A stretch of 64,000 bases of DNA from Neisseria sp. oral taxon 014 str. F0314 (GTDB lineage Bacteria > Pseudomonadota > Gammaproteobacteria > Burkholderiales > Neisseriaceae), in the NCBI RefSeq assembly GCF_005886145.1, contig NZ_CP040504.1, positions 62,001 through 126,000 of the forward strand, read 5' to 3'. Below the pieces are notes generated by a model. It was not told the origin of the DNA, made no database searches, and worked only from the letters and a program-made list of their open reading frames with translations. Each line of letters opens with the position of its first letter. The stretch's first letter is position 1. This document shows, piece after piece, positions 55,678 to 63,901 of this stretch. The position numbers were made by a program, and so were the translations under genes.

Positions 55678-57539
55678 CACAGTATCCTCGAAGTAATTTG
55701 GTAAACCGCAAATGCGGCAAGATAAGCCATTACGAACAGGTAGCCGGTAATGAGGAAAGTGTCTTTGGCTGATTTGGTTTCGCGTTTAATCACCGCCAAA
55801 GTCGCGGCGCACATGGGGGCGTACACATACCAAGCCAGGAAGGCGAAGGCGGTCGGCAGGCCCCAGTTGTTGTGCACAATCGGAATCAGCGCGTTTTGTA
55901 CGGCGTCTTCAGACGACGCGCTGACGGCATAAACCGTACCCAGCGCGGCAACGACGACTTCGCGTGCGGCGATGCCCGGAATCATGGCGATACACATTTC
56001 CCAAGTGAAGCCCAGCGGGGCGAACAGCGGCTGGATGGCATGGCCGATGGTGCCGGCGAGGCTGTAATCGATTGCCGCGCCCGTTGCGCCTGCGGGCGGT
56101 TGCGGCCAGCTTACCAAGCCCCACAGGATCACGGTCAGCGCGAAAATAATCGTACCGGCGCGTTTCAGGAAGGCTTTGACCCTGTCCCACAGGCTGGTCA
56201 TGATGTGTTTGAAGTTGGGCGTACGGAAGGTCGGCAGCTCCATCAGAAGCGGGAATTGTTGCACGTTGCCTTTCATCCGCGCCAAGCGTTTCATGATATA
56301 CGCTGCCAGCGCGGCAGACAGGATGCCTGCGAGATAGAGGACGAACAGCGTCAGCCCTTGCAGGTTGAAAATCCCGCCTACTGTACGGTTAGGAATGACG
56401 GCGGCGATAATCAGCGCGTACACGGGCAGCCGCGCGGAGCAGGTCAGCAGCGGGGCGACGGCGATGGTGACGAGGCGCTCGCGCGGGTCGTGGATGGTGC
56501 GCGCCGACATCACGGCGGGAACGGCGCAGGCGAAACTCGACAGAAGCGGGATGAACGAGCGTCCGGACAGGCCGCTTTTCGCCATCACGTTATCCAGCAG
56601 GAACGCCGCGCGCGGCAGGTAGCCGGAGTCTTCCAAAAGCAGGATGAAGGCGAACAGAATCGTAATCTGCGGCAGGAACACCAACACGCTGCCGGTACCG
56701 GCAATCACGCCGTTGACGAGCAAGTCGTTGAGGATGCCCGGCGCCATATTCGCGCCGACCCATTCGCCCAGCGCGGTAAAGCCGCCTTCGATGGCGTCCA
56801 TAATCGGCGCCGCCCATGTGTAAACCGCTTGGAACACCATAAACAGGATGACCAGCAGCATAATCATGCCCCAGACAGGGTGCAGCACGATGTCGTCGAG
56901 TTTTTTGTGCCATGCGGGCAGCGTCATTTCCGTGCGGACGACCTGTGCCAAAATCGATTCGACTTCTTGATAAAGCTTGTCGCTCTCCAGCGCATCAAGC
57001 GTGCGTTCGGCAGAGGCGGGGCTGGCAGGGAAGGAGCGTTTGCGCGGCAGCTTCGCCACGGCTTCGCGTACTGCCTGTACGCCCGATGCGCTCACTGCGA
57101 CCGTTTCTAAAACGGGTACGCCCAGCAGCTCGCTCAGTTTCGCCGCATCGATATTCAAGCCCCTTTTGCGGGCAACGTCGCTCATGTTCAGCGACACCAC
57201 CATAGGCAGTCCCAGCGTTTTCAGTTCCAGAATCATGCGCAGGGTCATACGCAGGTTGGTCGCGTCGGCAACGGCAATGATGGCGTCGGGCGGAATGCCC
57301 AGCTTGCCCACGGCTACATCTTTCGCCACCGCTTCGTCGGGGCTGGTCGTGCGCAGGCTGTATGTGCCCGGCAGGTCGATAATGCGGACGGCCGCGTCGT
57401 CGAGGAAGGCGCCCTCGCGCTTATCGACCGTTACGCCCGGATAATTGGCAACCTTGGCATGGGCGCCGGTCAAGCCGTTGAACAAAACGGTTTTGCCGCA
57501 GTTTGGCGCACCGATCAAGGCGAAATAGCTTAGTTCCAT
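55677..57539 (-). CDS. feoB: Ferrous iron transport protein B
   Basis: 620-residue GTP-gated Fe(II) transporter of the inner membrane. The N-terminal G domain has G1 GAPNCGKTVLFNGLTGA, G3 DLPGTYSL and G4 LNMSDVARKRG, followed by a GDI-like helical region and a membrane domain with two Gate motifs (LLSSFACAVPAVMSART and CIAMIPGIAAREVVVAALGTVYA). It is shorter than the E. coli protein (773 residues). An uptake-sequence pair separates it from feoA. Confidence 0.95.
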   Translation of the reverse strand: MELSYFALIGAPNCGKTVLFNGLTGAHAKVANYPGVTVDKREGAFLDDAAVRIIDLPGTYSLRTTSPDEAVAKDVAVGKLGIPPDAIIAVADATNLRMTLRMILELKTLGLPMVVSLNMSDVARKRGLNIDAAKLSELLGVPVLETVAVSASGVQAVREAVAKLPRKRSFPASPASAERTLDALESDKLYQEVESILAQVVRTEMTLPAWHKKLDDIVLHPVWGMIMLLVILFMVFQAVYTWAAPIMDAIEGGFTALGEWVGANMAPGILNDLLVNGVIAGTGSVLVFLPQITILFAFILLLEDSGYLPRAAFLLDNVMAKSGLSGRSFIPLLSSFACAVPAVMSARTIHDPRERLVTIAVAPLLTCSARLPVYALIIAAVIPNRTVGGIFNLQGLTLFVLYLAGILSAALAAYIMKRLARMKGNVQQFPLLMELPTFRTPNFKHIMTSLWDRVKAFLKRAGTIIFALTVILWGLVSWPQPPAGATGAAIDYSLAGTIGHAIQPLFAPLGFTWEMCIAMIPGIAAREVVVAALGTVYAVSASSEDAVQNALIPIVHNNWGLPTAFAFLAWYVYAPMCAATLAVIKRETKSAKDTFLITGYLFVMAYLAAFAVYQITSRIL

Positions 57540-57608
57540 GAATTAATCTCCTTTTTTGTTTGTGTGATGGAGTTGGGGTTGGATTTGGGGAAGGGCGTTG
57601 AAACTGCG

Positions 57609-57638
57609 CTTTCAGACGGCCTAAGGCCGTCTGAAAAG
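57609..57638. repeat. Back-to-back uptake sequences between feoA and feoB
   Basis: CTTTTCAGACGGCC is mirrored almost at once by GGCCGTCTGAAAAG, separated only by TAA. This hairpin lies inside the operon, 70 bp upstream of feoB. Confidence 0.65.
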
Positions 57639-57712
57639 GATAGGGCAATCAAATTGATTCCACCCTTGCCGCATTTTCAGAATATGAAGCCTGCCTGTGG
57701 GTACGGCGTAAG

Positions 57713-57979
57713 TCAGCCGTCAATCACATGGCACATAATTTTTCCCGCCTCTTCCTGCCGCAACGAAAATTGCGACTGGTTGCCCAACCGTACGGCAAAC
57801 GGGCCGCGCCCAAATCCGCCGACGGCAATCACCTGCAACGGCATTCCGCCGGAAAAGCCCAAATCGGCAAGGCGGCGCGTAACCAGCGGGTCGAGTTCGC
57901 CGAAAGTCGGATTGGGGACGATGGAGTCGATGTGCGCGACTGCGCCCTTACTGAGTTTTGACAAAGGTATGGCAGACAT
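57713..57979 (-). CDS. feoA: Ferrous iron transport protein A
   Basis: 88-residue cytoplasmic SH3-fold partner of FeoB. The pattern PLSKLSKGAVAHIDSI, RRLADLGFSGGMPLQVIAVGGFGRGPFAVRLGNQ is diagnostic. The open frame continues upstream to 58081, but MSAIPLSKLSKG is the family start. It is first in the operon, below a promoter with a Fur-like palindrome. Confidence 0.92.
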   Translation of the reverse strand: MSAIPLSKLSKGAVAHIDSIVPNPTFGELDPLVTRRLADLGFSGGMPLQVIAVGGFGRGPFAVRLGNQSQFSLRQEEAGKIMCHVIDG

Positions 57980-58111
57980 AGTGTGTTTTACTTTCGTTGT
58001 CGATTGAAAAAAGAGACAGCCAGTAAAGACGAATTTGACACAGGGTAGGGCAGAGACGTATCCCATCGCCTGTTCCCGCAAAAGAAGTAGTTTTGATTGT
58101 TTATCGCTTTA

Positions 58112-58139
58112 TTTTATTATGATAATAAATCTTGTTAAC
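58112..58139 (-). promoter_or_regulatory. feoA promoter with perfect Fur-like palindrome
   Basis: On the minus strand, -35 TTAACA (58139-58134), 16-bp spacer, -10 TAAAAT (58117-58112). The 17-bp palindrome TTTATTATCATAATAAA (58130-58114) covers the spacer and part of the -10, resembling a Fur box (GATAATGATAATCATTATC). Fe-Fur binding there would block RNA polymerase. Confidence 0.65.
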
Positions 58140-58295
58140 ATAAAAATCAAATCCAAAGCCACCAAGTTCCTTATTTTCAGACGGCCTCTTGCGACAAATC
58201 AAAGAAAGCGAATGATTCGTTGTGAAAGTCGGGAAGAGCTATTGATAAGGTTTTCGTTTGGATGTTTTATAGAGCAGTAAAGACCAAAGGAGCGA

Positions 58296-58946
58296 ATGAT
58301 GAAAATCTACACCGCCGCAGAAATGCGCGAACACGAACAAATGGCAGTCGATAAAGGCACGACTTTCGAGCAACTGATGGAAAACGCGGGACAAGCCGCC
58401 GCGGCGGATTTACTGTGCCGTTTCCCCAAAGCAGGACGCGCGTTGATTGTTTGCGGCAAGGGCAACAACGGCGGCGACGGTCTGGTCATCGCGCGCGTGT
58501 TGTCGGAACAGGATTGGCAGGTAGATGTCGTCTTCGTCTTGGGAGAAAAACTGTCGCCGCTGGCGCAGTTGAACCGCGAGCGTTTGAATCATTCGGACGG
58601 CGTCAGCCTTATCCGCCCCGACGAACTGGAAGGCCGTACCACAGGCAGGCTTCGCACTCTGAAAACAGGTTACGACCTCGTTATCGAAGGCATTTTCGGA
58701 ACAGGCTTCAGCGGCGCATTACCCGAAACGGCTGCCGCCGTCTGCCGCCTGCTGAATCAAGCCGACGGCTTCAAAATCGCGTTAGACATCCCGACCGGGC
58801 TGAACTGCGACACCGGCGAAGCAGACAAAGACACCTTCCGCGCCGACCTGACCTACGCCTTCGCCGCCTACAAACCGGCGCATATGACCGACGCAGGCAA
58901 AGCATATTGCGGCGAAACCGTGTGTTTGGATATTGGGATAGAGTAG
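58296..58946 (+). CDS. nnrE: NAD(P)H-hydrate epimerase (YjeF N-terminal domain only)
   Basis: 216-residue enzyme that converts R- to S-NAD(P)HX for repair. The YjeF_N signature GRALIVCGKGNNGGDGLVIAR and the Asp/Gly-rich VIEGIFGTGFSG, ALDIPTGLNCDTGE are clear. The dehydratase half (NnrD) found fused in E. coli is missing, so the dehydratase must be elsewhere. The ATG codons at 58296 and 58299 are adjacent; AGGAG lies a few bases upstream. Confidence 0.9.
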   Translation: MMKIYTAAEMREHEQMAVDKGTTFEQLMENAGQAAAADLLCRFPKAGRALIVCGKGNNGGDGLVIARVLSEQDWQVDVVFVLGEKLSPLAQLNRERLNHSDGVSLIRPDELEGRTTGRLRTLKTGYDLVIEGIFGTGFSGALPETAAAVCRLLNQADGFKIALDIPTGLNCDTGEADKDTFRADLTYAFAAYKPAHMTDAGKAYCGETVCLDIGIE

Positions 58947-58970
58947 CCCTCTTTGGGGTGGTTTAGATAA

Positions 58971-59030
58971 AAACGTCGTCTGAAAATACGGCATTAGCGA
59001 AACCTGCTATGCCTGTTTTCAGACGACGTT
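58971..59030 (+). terminator. Variant uptake-sequence hairpin after nnrE
   Basis: AAACGTCGTCTGAAAA / TTTTCAGACGACGTT with a 29-nt loop. The core CGTCGTCTGAA differs from the host dialect. Confidence 0.6.
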
Positions 59031-59112
59031 GTTTTTGAGATTGGATACGGCTGGTACGGTTGCGTCCTTCTTTGCGCCCATACCGGCCGGAAACCCTGTT
59101 TTTTGAATGGAA

Positions 59113-59149
59113 ACTTGTCTGAAAAGAAAACGGACTTTCAGACAGGCAT
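59113..59149 (-). terminator. Foreign-dialect uptake-sequence terminator of the acyltransferase operon
   Basis: ACTTGTCTGAAAG and CTTTCAGACAGGCAT form a stem beyond the acyltransferase stop. The minus strand at 59148-59137 reads TGCCTGTCTGAA exactly, the TG-type uptake sequence described for N. wadsworthii and relatives. Confidence 0.75.
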
Positions 59150-59153
59150 TCCG

Positions 59154-60824
59154 TCAAGCGTTGAGAAATTCGAGCAAATGTTTCCCGCCAACTTTCAAGG
59201 CTTCCACAAATACGTTGACTTTCTGTTGTTGCTCTTGGGTATGGCTTACCGTATACAGCCAGCCTTCGGGCGTAATGGTGTAGTTGATGCCCAAGCCGCC
59301 AACCGAGGTGGGGGCAAAGGCAAAGTTCACTACCGTGCTGTTGTCGCCTACGGTTGAGGTGGAGAGGAAATCGGTGGTAAAGGTTTGGTAGCCTTCGTCT
59401 TTAAAAAATTCAGGAATCTCACTGTTTGCTTTGGTTGCCATTAGTTGCAGGCCGAGCAGGTGGCGGTTGGTGCCTTGGCCGAGTTTGCTGGCTTTGATGC
59501 GGGCTTTGTGTTCAAGCAGTGCGGCATCCAGCGCTTCGCGTGAGGGTTTTTCCTGCAATAAGGTGCTGACGAAGACCAGAGACTCGTTGGAAACGGGGCG
59601 TACACATTCGGTACGGCCGTTTTTGAAGTGGCTCACGTCAACGGCTTCGTATGTGTTGCGGACGCTGCCGTAGGTGGTGAGCTGGGCGTATTGCAGGAGG
59701 AACTGCATCAACGCATCTTGGCTCATGCCTTGGGGAATGGTTAAGCCGTTGAACGGGATGGTGATGCTGGTAACGTGCATCTGGTCAGCCTGTTTGGCAT
59801 AGTTTTGCTGCCATTGTGCCCAGTTTTTCTGCAAGTCGGCATCCAACTGCCATTCGTAGCGGTGGACGGCAGGGCGGGTTTTCTTGCCACCGAGCGCAGT
59901 CAGCTTGGCGGCGGCGAGGGTAACGATGCCTTTGAGCGCACCGCCGTCAGCCCAAGTGTGTTCGCAATGCAGATACAGGCGCTTGGTGCTGGTGTTGTAG
60001 CAATAGGTGGTGGGTTTGTAGCACCAAACGTTTTGCTTGGGTTGGAAAGTGGTTTGCGCCAGATCGCTGTCGGCATCGAGATCTTCGCTGCTGATGCTGA
60101 TGTGGAACAGGTCTTGTTCGATGTGTTTCAGCAGGCGGGTATTGTCGTCATGCTGTTGCAGGGCTTGGTACACGCGGGCGGTCTCGTTGCCGCCCAAGTA
60201 GCAGGGGACGGCTACCGGATATTTGTTTTGATGGGTGTCGAACAGGATTTCTTCAAATGCCTGTCTGAACGCATCGGGATGGTAGGCTTCAAATTGTTCG
60301 TCGAGCGCGGCAATGCGGTAGTAGAAACCGTTGTGCAACACGCCGATGTGGCGGCTGCCATTCGGTGAAAAGTGGAAGCCATCGACTTCTTTTTGCGGCA
60401 CGCGCGCGGCACCTTGCAAGATTTTCCATTGCTCCATGCATACGGGCGTACCTTGCGGGGTTTGCGGCACGGGAATGCGCTGATGGTAATAATCAGCGCA
60501 CACCGCAGCCAATGCCGATGCCCACTCCGCCAAATCCTTACCTTGAGTTTGGATGTTGAAACCTACGTTGCTGGCTAAAGGCAGAGGAGTGCGCACACGC
60601 AGATAGCTTTCGAGCCAAGCGTCGATCAACCAGCTGGTTTCGACTTCTGCTGCAAATTGCTGCAACGCGGCTTGCAATTCTTTGCCTTTGCCCGATTCGA
60701 AATTACGGGTGGTTGCTGCGGTTTTTTCAAAAGCTTCATCACTCAGCAGCGGGCGCACCAGTTTCAAATAGCGTTCGCAGGTTTCGGCCAAATCAGGCAC
60801 GGGGAGGCGGGGTGTTTGGGACAT
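59154..60824 (-). CDS. Carnitine/choline O-acyltransferase family protein
   Basis: 556 residues covering the whole family fold: LPVPDLAETCERYLKLVRPLLS at the N-terminus, catalytic H289 in LHCEHTWADGG, YEAVDVSHFKNGRTECVR (about 392-409), NRHLLGLQLMA (453-463) and LSTSTV (487-491) with VGGLGINYTI. From memory of mouse carnitine acetyltransferase, the carnitine-carboxylate ligands Tyr452, Thr465 and Arg518 line up with Y392, T405 and R454. Choline acetyltransferase has Asn in place of that Arg, so carnitine or a related betaine is the favoured acceptor. No signal peptide, so it is cytosolic. Last gene of the operon with a BCCT transporter and a miniprotein. It contains an exact TGCCTGTCTGAA (60258-60269). 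Confidence 0.85.
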   Translation of the reverse strand: MSQTPRLPVPDLAETCERYLKLVRPLLSDEAFEKTAATTRNFESGKGKELQAALQQFAAEVETSWLIDAWLESYLRVRTPLPLASNVGFNIQTQGKDLAEWASALAAVCADYYHQRIPVPQTPQGTPVCMEQWKILQGAARVPQKEVDGFHFSPNGSRHIGVLHNGFYYRIAALDEQFEAYHPDAFRQAFEEILFDTHQNKYPVAVPCYLGGNETARVYQALQQHDDNTRLLKHIEQDLFHISISSEDLDADSDLAQTTFQPKQNVWCYKPTTYCYNTSTKRLYLHCEHTWADGGALKGIVTLAAAKLTALGGKKTRPAVHRYEWQLDADLQKNWAQWQQNYAKQADQMHVTSITIPFNGLTIPQGMSQDALMQFLLQYAQLTTYGSVRNTYEAVDVSHFKNGRTECVRPVSNESLVFVSTLLQEKPSREALDAALLEHKARIKASKLGQGTNRHLLGLQLMATKANSEIPEFFKDEGYQTFTTDFLSTSTVGDNSTVVNFAFAPTSVGGLGINYTITPEGWLYTVSHTQEQQQKVNVFVEALKVGGKHLLEFLNA

Positions 60825-60874
60825 CGTGTTCTCCTAATCATTAGGCGCAGGCGGTAATGCCTGTCTGTAAATGT

Positions 60875-61003
60875 TTAATCGTCTTTTTCAATAAAGGCCA
60901 GTTTGATGACATAGCATAAAAAGGCGAGAACCAAAACCATCAATACAGTTTCGAGAATGTTGTCTTGAACGCTCTGATTCAAATACATAATTTGTTTTTC
61001 CAC
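60875..61003 (-). CDS. 42-residue single-pass membrane miniprotein in the BCCT operon
   Basis: GTG start with GGAG six bases before it, three bases after the BCCT transporter stop. The peptide has a short polar N-terminus (MEKQIMYLNQSVQDN), one membrane helix (ILETVLMVLVLAFLCYVI) and the charged end EKDD. It lies between the transporter and the acyltransferase on one transcript. It could be a transporter subunit or membrane anchor for the enzyme; no family was recognised. Confidence 0.65.
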   Translation of the reverse strand: MEKQIMYLNQSVQDNILETVLMVLVLAFLCYVIKLAFIEKDD

Positions 61004-61006
61004 GGT

Positions 61007-62569
61007 TTACTCCTTGTTTTTTACAGGTTCTTGGGCGGCAGGCGATACGCGAGGTACGTCGCGTTTGAGTTGGCGCCAAAGTGCGGCAAACCATAAATAC
61101 ATAATGAATACAAACGGGAAGCCGGAGAATGAGCCGACAGCTTTAATACCTTCCATCTTACCGGTAACAATCACGGCGTAGGCGATAAGCGACATTAAGA
61201 CGGCCCAGATTACTGCACGGGTTTTGTTTTCACGGCGTCCGTCGTTGCTGGTCATAATACCCAGAGAAATGGCGGAGCTGGTTACCGTGGTAACCACGAA
61301 GCCGAGGAACAGAACCACAGTCAGCGGTTTGGTTGCGAAAGACAGAGGCAGCATATTGAGCAGGTAATAGAATGTGCCTTCGTAGTCGCCTTTATTGGCA
61401 ATTTCCGCCAAGCGTCCGCTACCTTCTACGGTGTCAAGCAGGCTGAAACCGGAGAATACGGAGAACCAAATTACCAAGAAGCCGACCGGTACCATAATCG
61501 AAGCCAGCACGAATTCGCGTAAAGTGCGGCCTTTGGAAATTTTGGCGAGAAACACACCCACAAACGGTGTCCAAGTAATCCACCATACCCAGTAAGCCAT
61601 CGGATACCATACCAGCCAATCGCGGTTATGGAACAAATAAAGCTCGAAAGAGTGGTGAACGGTTTGAGTGAGGATATTGCCGATAGACACGACCAAATTG
61701 CTGAGGAAGTAGTGGGTCGGGCCGACCAGGAAGACAAATACCAGCATGAGTAAAGACAAAACCACGGTCAAATCGCCCAGCCATTTCATACCTTTCTCAA
61801 TCGGCAATACGGCGCCCAAAGTATAAAGGGAAGCGATAATGATCAGAACGACGGTTTGCCAGCCTATTGTGCTGAAGTCCATTCCGGTGATGATTTTCAT
61901 ACCGGAAGAAATTTGTGTGGAAGCCATGGCAATGGAAGAGGAAACCGACATGGCAATCGACACAATCGCTATGCCTGTAATCAAAATGCCCAATGGTTTT
62001 GCCCATTTCTTGTGTTTGAACGCATATTCCAGCGGCGCGGAGGGCGTACATTCTGTTTTATGCTGATACATGAAATATGCCAGCACCAGCCCGCCGATGG
62101 TATAAAGCGACCATGCCGGAATACCCCATACATGCAACGCAAGGCTCATCGCATTTTCCACTTTCTGGTATTCAGGCAAGTTTTCTGCCTGTATACTGAT
62201 GGGCGAATGATAATAGTGCCACAGCGCCTCAATCGGGCCGAAGAACACAATACCCACACCGATACCGGCGGTAAACAGCATATTCATCCAAGAAAAGAAT
62301 GAATATTCCGGCTGGGCATCCTTTCCGCCCAACCTAATATTGCCGAAGCGGGGGGACAAAGCAACGACCATACACACGGTAAATGCCAATAGAGGCAGCC
62401 ACATAATCAGCCAGTCAAACTTCATATAGAAGAACTTGCTGACATCGGTAATCGTGTTGGTAAATAAAGTGGGTTTGACAACAGCTATTGTAGCCAAGGC
62501 ACCTACTAAGGGAGCAGTCCATAAAAAGTAATTGGGACGCTTGGGTTGAGTTTCTTCGTTCGCGGACAT
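61007..62569 (-). CDS. BCCT-family betaine/carnitine/choline transporter
   Basis: 520-residue inner-membrane transporter with about twelve TM helices. Family signatures: MNMLFTAGIGVGIVFFGPIEALWHYY in TM3, and WYPMAYWVWWITWTPFVGVFLAKISKGRTLREF, which carries the tryptophan-rich substrate box and conserved Arg. The BetP-type Na+ motif GMGIG is replaced by GIGVG, so ion coupling may differ. The C-terminal tail is short, unlike the osmosensing tail of BetP, which argues for nutrient uptake over osmoprotection. First gene of the acyltransferase operon. Confidence 0.9.
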   Translation of the reverse strand: MSANEETQPKRPNYFLWTAPLVGALATIAVVKPTLFTNTITDVSKFFYMKFDWLIMWLPLLAFTVCMVVALSPRFGNIRLGGKDAQPEYSFFSWMNMLFTAGIGVGIVFFGPIEALWHYYHSPISIQAENLPEYQKVENAMSLALHVWGIPAWSLYTIGGLVLAYFMYQHKTECTPSAPLEYAFKHKKWAKPLGILITGIAIVSIAMSVSSSIAMASTQISSGMKIITGMDFSTIGWQTVVLIIIASLYTLGAVLPIEKGMKWLGDLTVVLSLLMLVFVFLVGPTHYFLSNLVVSIGNILTQTVHHSFELYLFHNRDWLVWYPMAYWVWWITWTPFVGVFLAKISKGRTLREFVLASIMVPVGFLVIWFSVFSGFSLLDTVEGSGRLAEIANKGDYEGTFYYLLNMLPLSFATKPLTVVLFLGFVVTTVTSSAISLGIMTSNDGRRENKTRAVIWAVLMSLIAYAVIVTGKMEGIKAVGSFSGFPFVFIMYLWFAALWRQLKRDVPRVSPAAQEPVKNKE

Positions 62570-62663
62570 ACGCTAGCCTTTATAGTTGGTTGATAATTTT
62601 TAAATCGAACAAACAAGCAAGACGTTTAGCGTAAGATTAAGTATTTCTTTATTCGATTCTATA

Positions 62664-62702
62664 ATGCCCGTCTGAAAAAACAAAGGTTTTCAGACAAGCA
62701 TT
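62664..62702. repeat. Foreign-dialect inverted uptake-sequence pair upstream of the BCCT operon
   Basis: AATGCCCGTCTGAAAA and TTTTCAGACAAGCATT. Each 12-mer (TGCCCGTCTGAA, TGCTTGTCTGAA) differs by one base from TGCCTGTCTGAA and by more from the host AGGCCGTCTGAA. Confidence 0.7.
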
Positions 62703-62714
62703 AGTCATGAGAAT

Positions 62715-62838
62715 CTACTGTATTTGATATGAGTTAATCTTCAACCGGTTTTCCGCAGCTACTTTATTTATTAGGTGTGAAATACTCATGCCGCGCTCGA
62801 TGGATTCGTCGTATTCAAAATGCAGTCCGGGAATAAGG
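62715..62838 (-). pseudogene. rbfA: 3' fragment of rbfA (ribosome-binding factor A)
   Basis: On the minus strand an open frame of about 40 codons, without a start, encodes IPGLHFEYDESIERGMSISH and continues LINKVAAENR before a TAG. It matches the RbfA C-terminus (E. coli [21 protein letters not shown]). It begins exactly at the edge of the nadK terminator hairpin, so everything upstream of that point has been lost. An intact rbfA, normally beside infB/truB, is not in this window. Confidence 0.7.
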
Positions 62839-62883
62839 AGGCCGTCTGAAAACAATTCTATGCTGTTTTCAGACGGCCTTTTG
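62838..62883 (-). terminator. Terminator of nadK
   Basis: GGAGGCCGTCTGAAAAC and GTTTTCAGACGGCCTTTTG with a 12-nt loop. Host-type dialect, in contrast to the next operon. Confidence 0.8.
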
Positions 62884-62938
62884 TTTCAACAAACGGGAAT
62901 GCGTTGATATTAACGTGATGGCAGTGGCGGGCAAACGC

Positions 62939-63829
62939 TTAAAGCAGTTGCTCGCCCCAGTGCAGTTTTTGGCGCAGGGTTTTGAAATATTCGTAATCGG
63001 TCGGATGCAGGATGCGCAGCGGACGCGGGTAGCGGCGGATGTGGATGCGGTCGAGGTTTTGGATGTCGACGAAAGATTGTCCGTCGAAGTGCACGCGGGC
63101 GTCGCCGCTTTTGGTAATGAGCACTTCGATTTCGCTGGTATCGGGAATGGCAATCGGGCGGTTGGTCATGGACTGAGGGCAAATCGGCACCAATGTAAAA
63201 GCGCGCAATCCCGCTTGGAGAATCGGACCGCCGGCCGCCAGCGCGTAGGCGGTCGAACCGGTGGGCGTGGAGACGATGAGTCCGTCCGAGCGCTGGGTGT
63301 AGACAAACTCTTTATCGATAAATACTTCAAATTCAATCATTTGCCCCGCTCCGCCGCGGGAAATGACGGCATCGTTGAGGGCGAGCGACTGCTGGCAGAT
63401 TTCGCCGTCGCGTTCCAGCGATACTTCAAGCAGGATGCGCTCTTCGGCGCGGTATTGTCCGGCCAGCATGGCGCGCAGGCTTTCGACCATGTTTTCACGC
63501 GAAACTTGCGTGAGAAAGCCCAGATGCCCTTGGTTGACGCCGATAACGGGCGTGCCGTGGGGCGCGAGCTTGCGCGCGACGGAAAGGAACGTGCCGTCGC
63601 CGCCCAAGACGATGACAACGTCGCACCGTCCGCCCAGCCCGGATTTGGCGGTGATGTGGCATCCGCCGGTGTCTTCGGGGAAGACGCTGCCGTCTTCGGT
63701 GCAGGCTTCATCGAGAAATACCGTCAGTTTTTCCGCATGCAGGAATCTGATGAGCGTGCGGGCGTTGGTTTGGATGTCGGGCGTGTTCGGGCGGGTAACG
63801 ATGCCGATGTTTTGGAATTGGCTGTTCAT
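62939..63829 (-). CDS. nadK: NAD kinase
   Basis: Makes NADP from NAD. The 296-residue protein has the diagnostic VLGGDGTFLSVAR, GVNQGHLGFL, and the Gly-rich SDGLIVSTPTGSTAYALAAGG near residue 180. NAD(P)HX repair enzyme nnrE lies 4 kb away but is not in the same operon. The start MNSQFQNIGIVTRPN is preceded by a short gap and the end of an upstream minus-strand gene. Confidence 0.96.
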   Translation of the reverse strand: MNSQFQNIGIVTRPNTPDIQTNARTLIRFLHAEKLTVFLDEACTEDGSVFPEDTGGCHITAKSGLGGRCDVVIVLGGDGTFLSVARKLAPHGTPVIGVNQGHLGFLTQVSRENMVESLRAMLAGQYRAEERILLEVSLERDGEICQQSLALNDAVISRGGAGQMIEFEVFIDKEFVYTQRSDGLIVSTPTGSTAYALAAGGPILQAGLRAFTLVPICPQSMTNRPIAIPDTSEIEVLITKSGDARVHFDGQSFVDIQNLDRIHIRRYPRPLRILHPTDYEYFKTLRQKLHWGEQLL

Positions 63830-63901
63830 TGTGTACGCATGGACGGGCTGGTATCGGGAAATTATAGCCGAAGCGGCGGGAAACAGACAGGGCGGGCTGT
63901 T

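Noticed and set aside
55872..57110. A 412-codon plus-strand frame opposite feoB, and a 379-codon frame at 39517-40656 opposite pyrG
   Set aside because: Low-complexity Gln/Arg/His or Phe/Val composition, no motifs, fully overlapped by well-supported genes.
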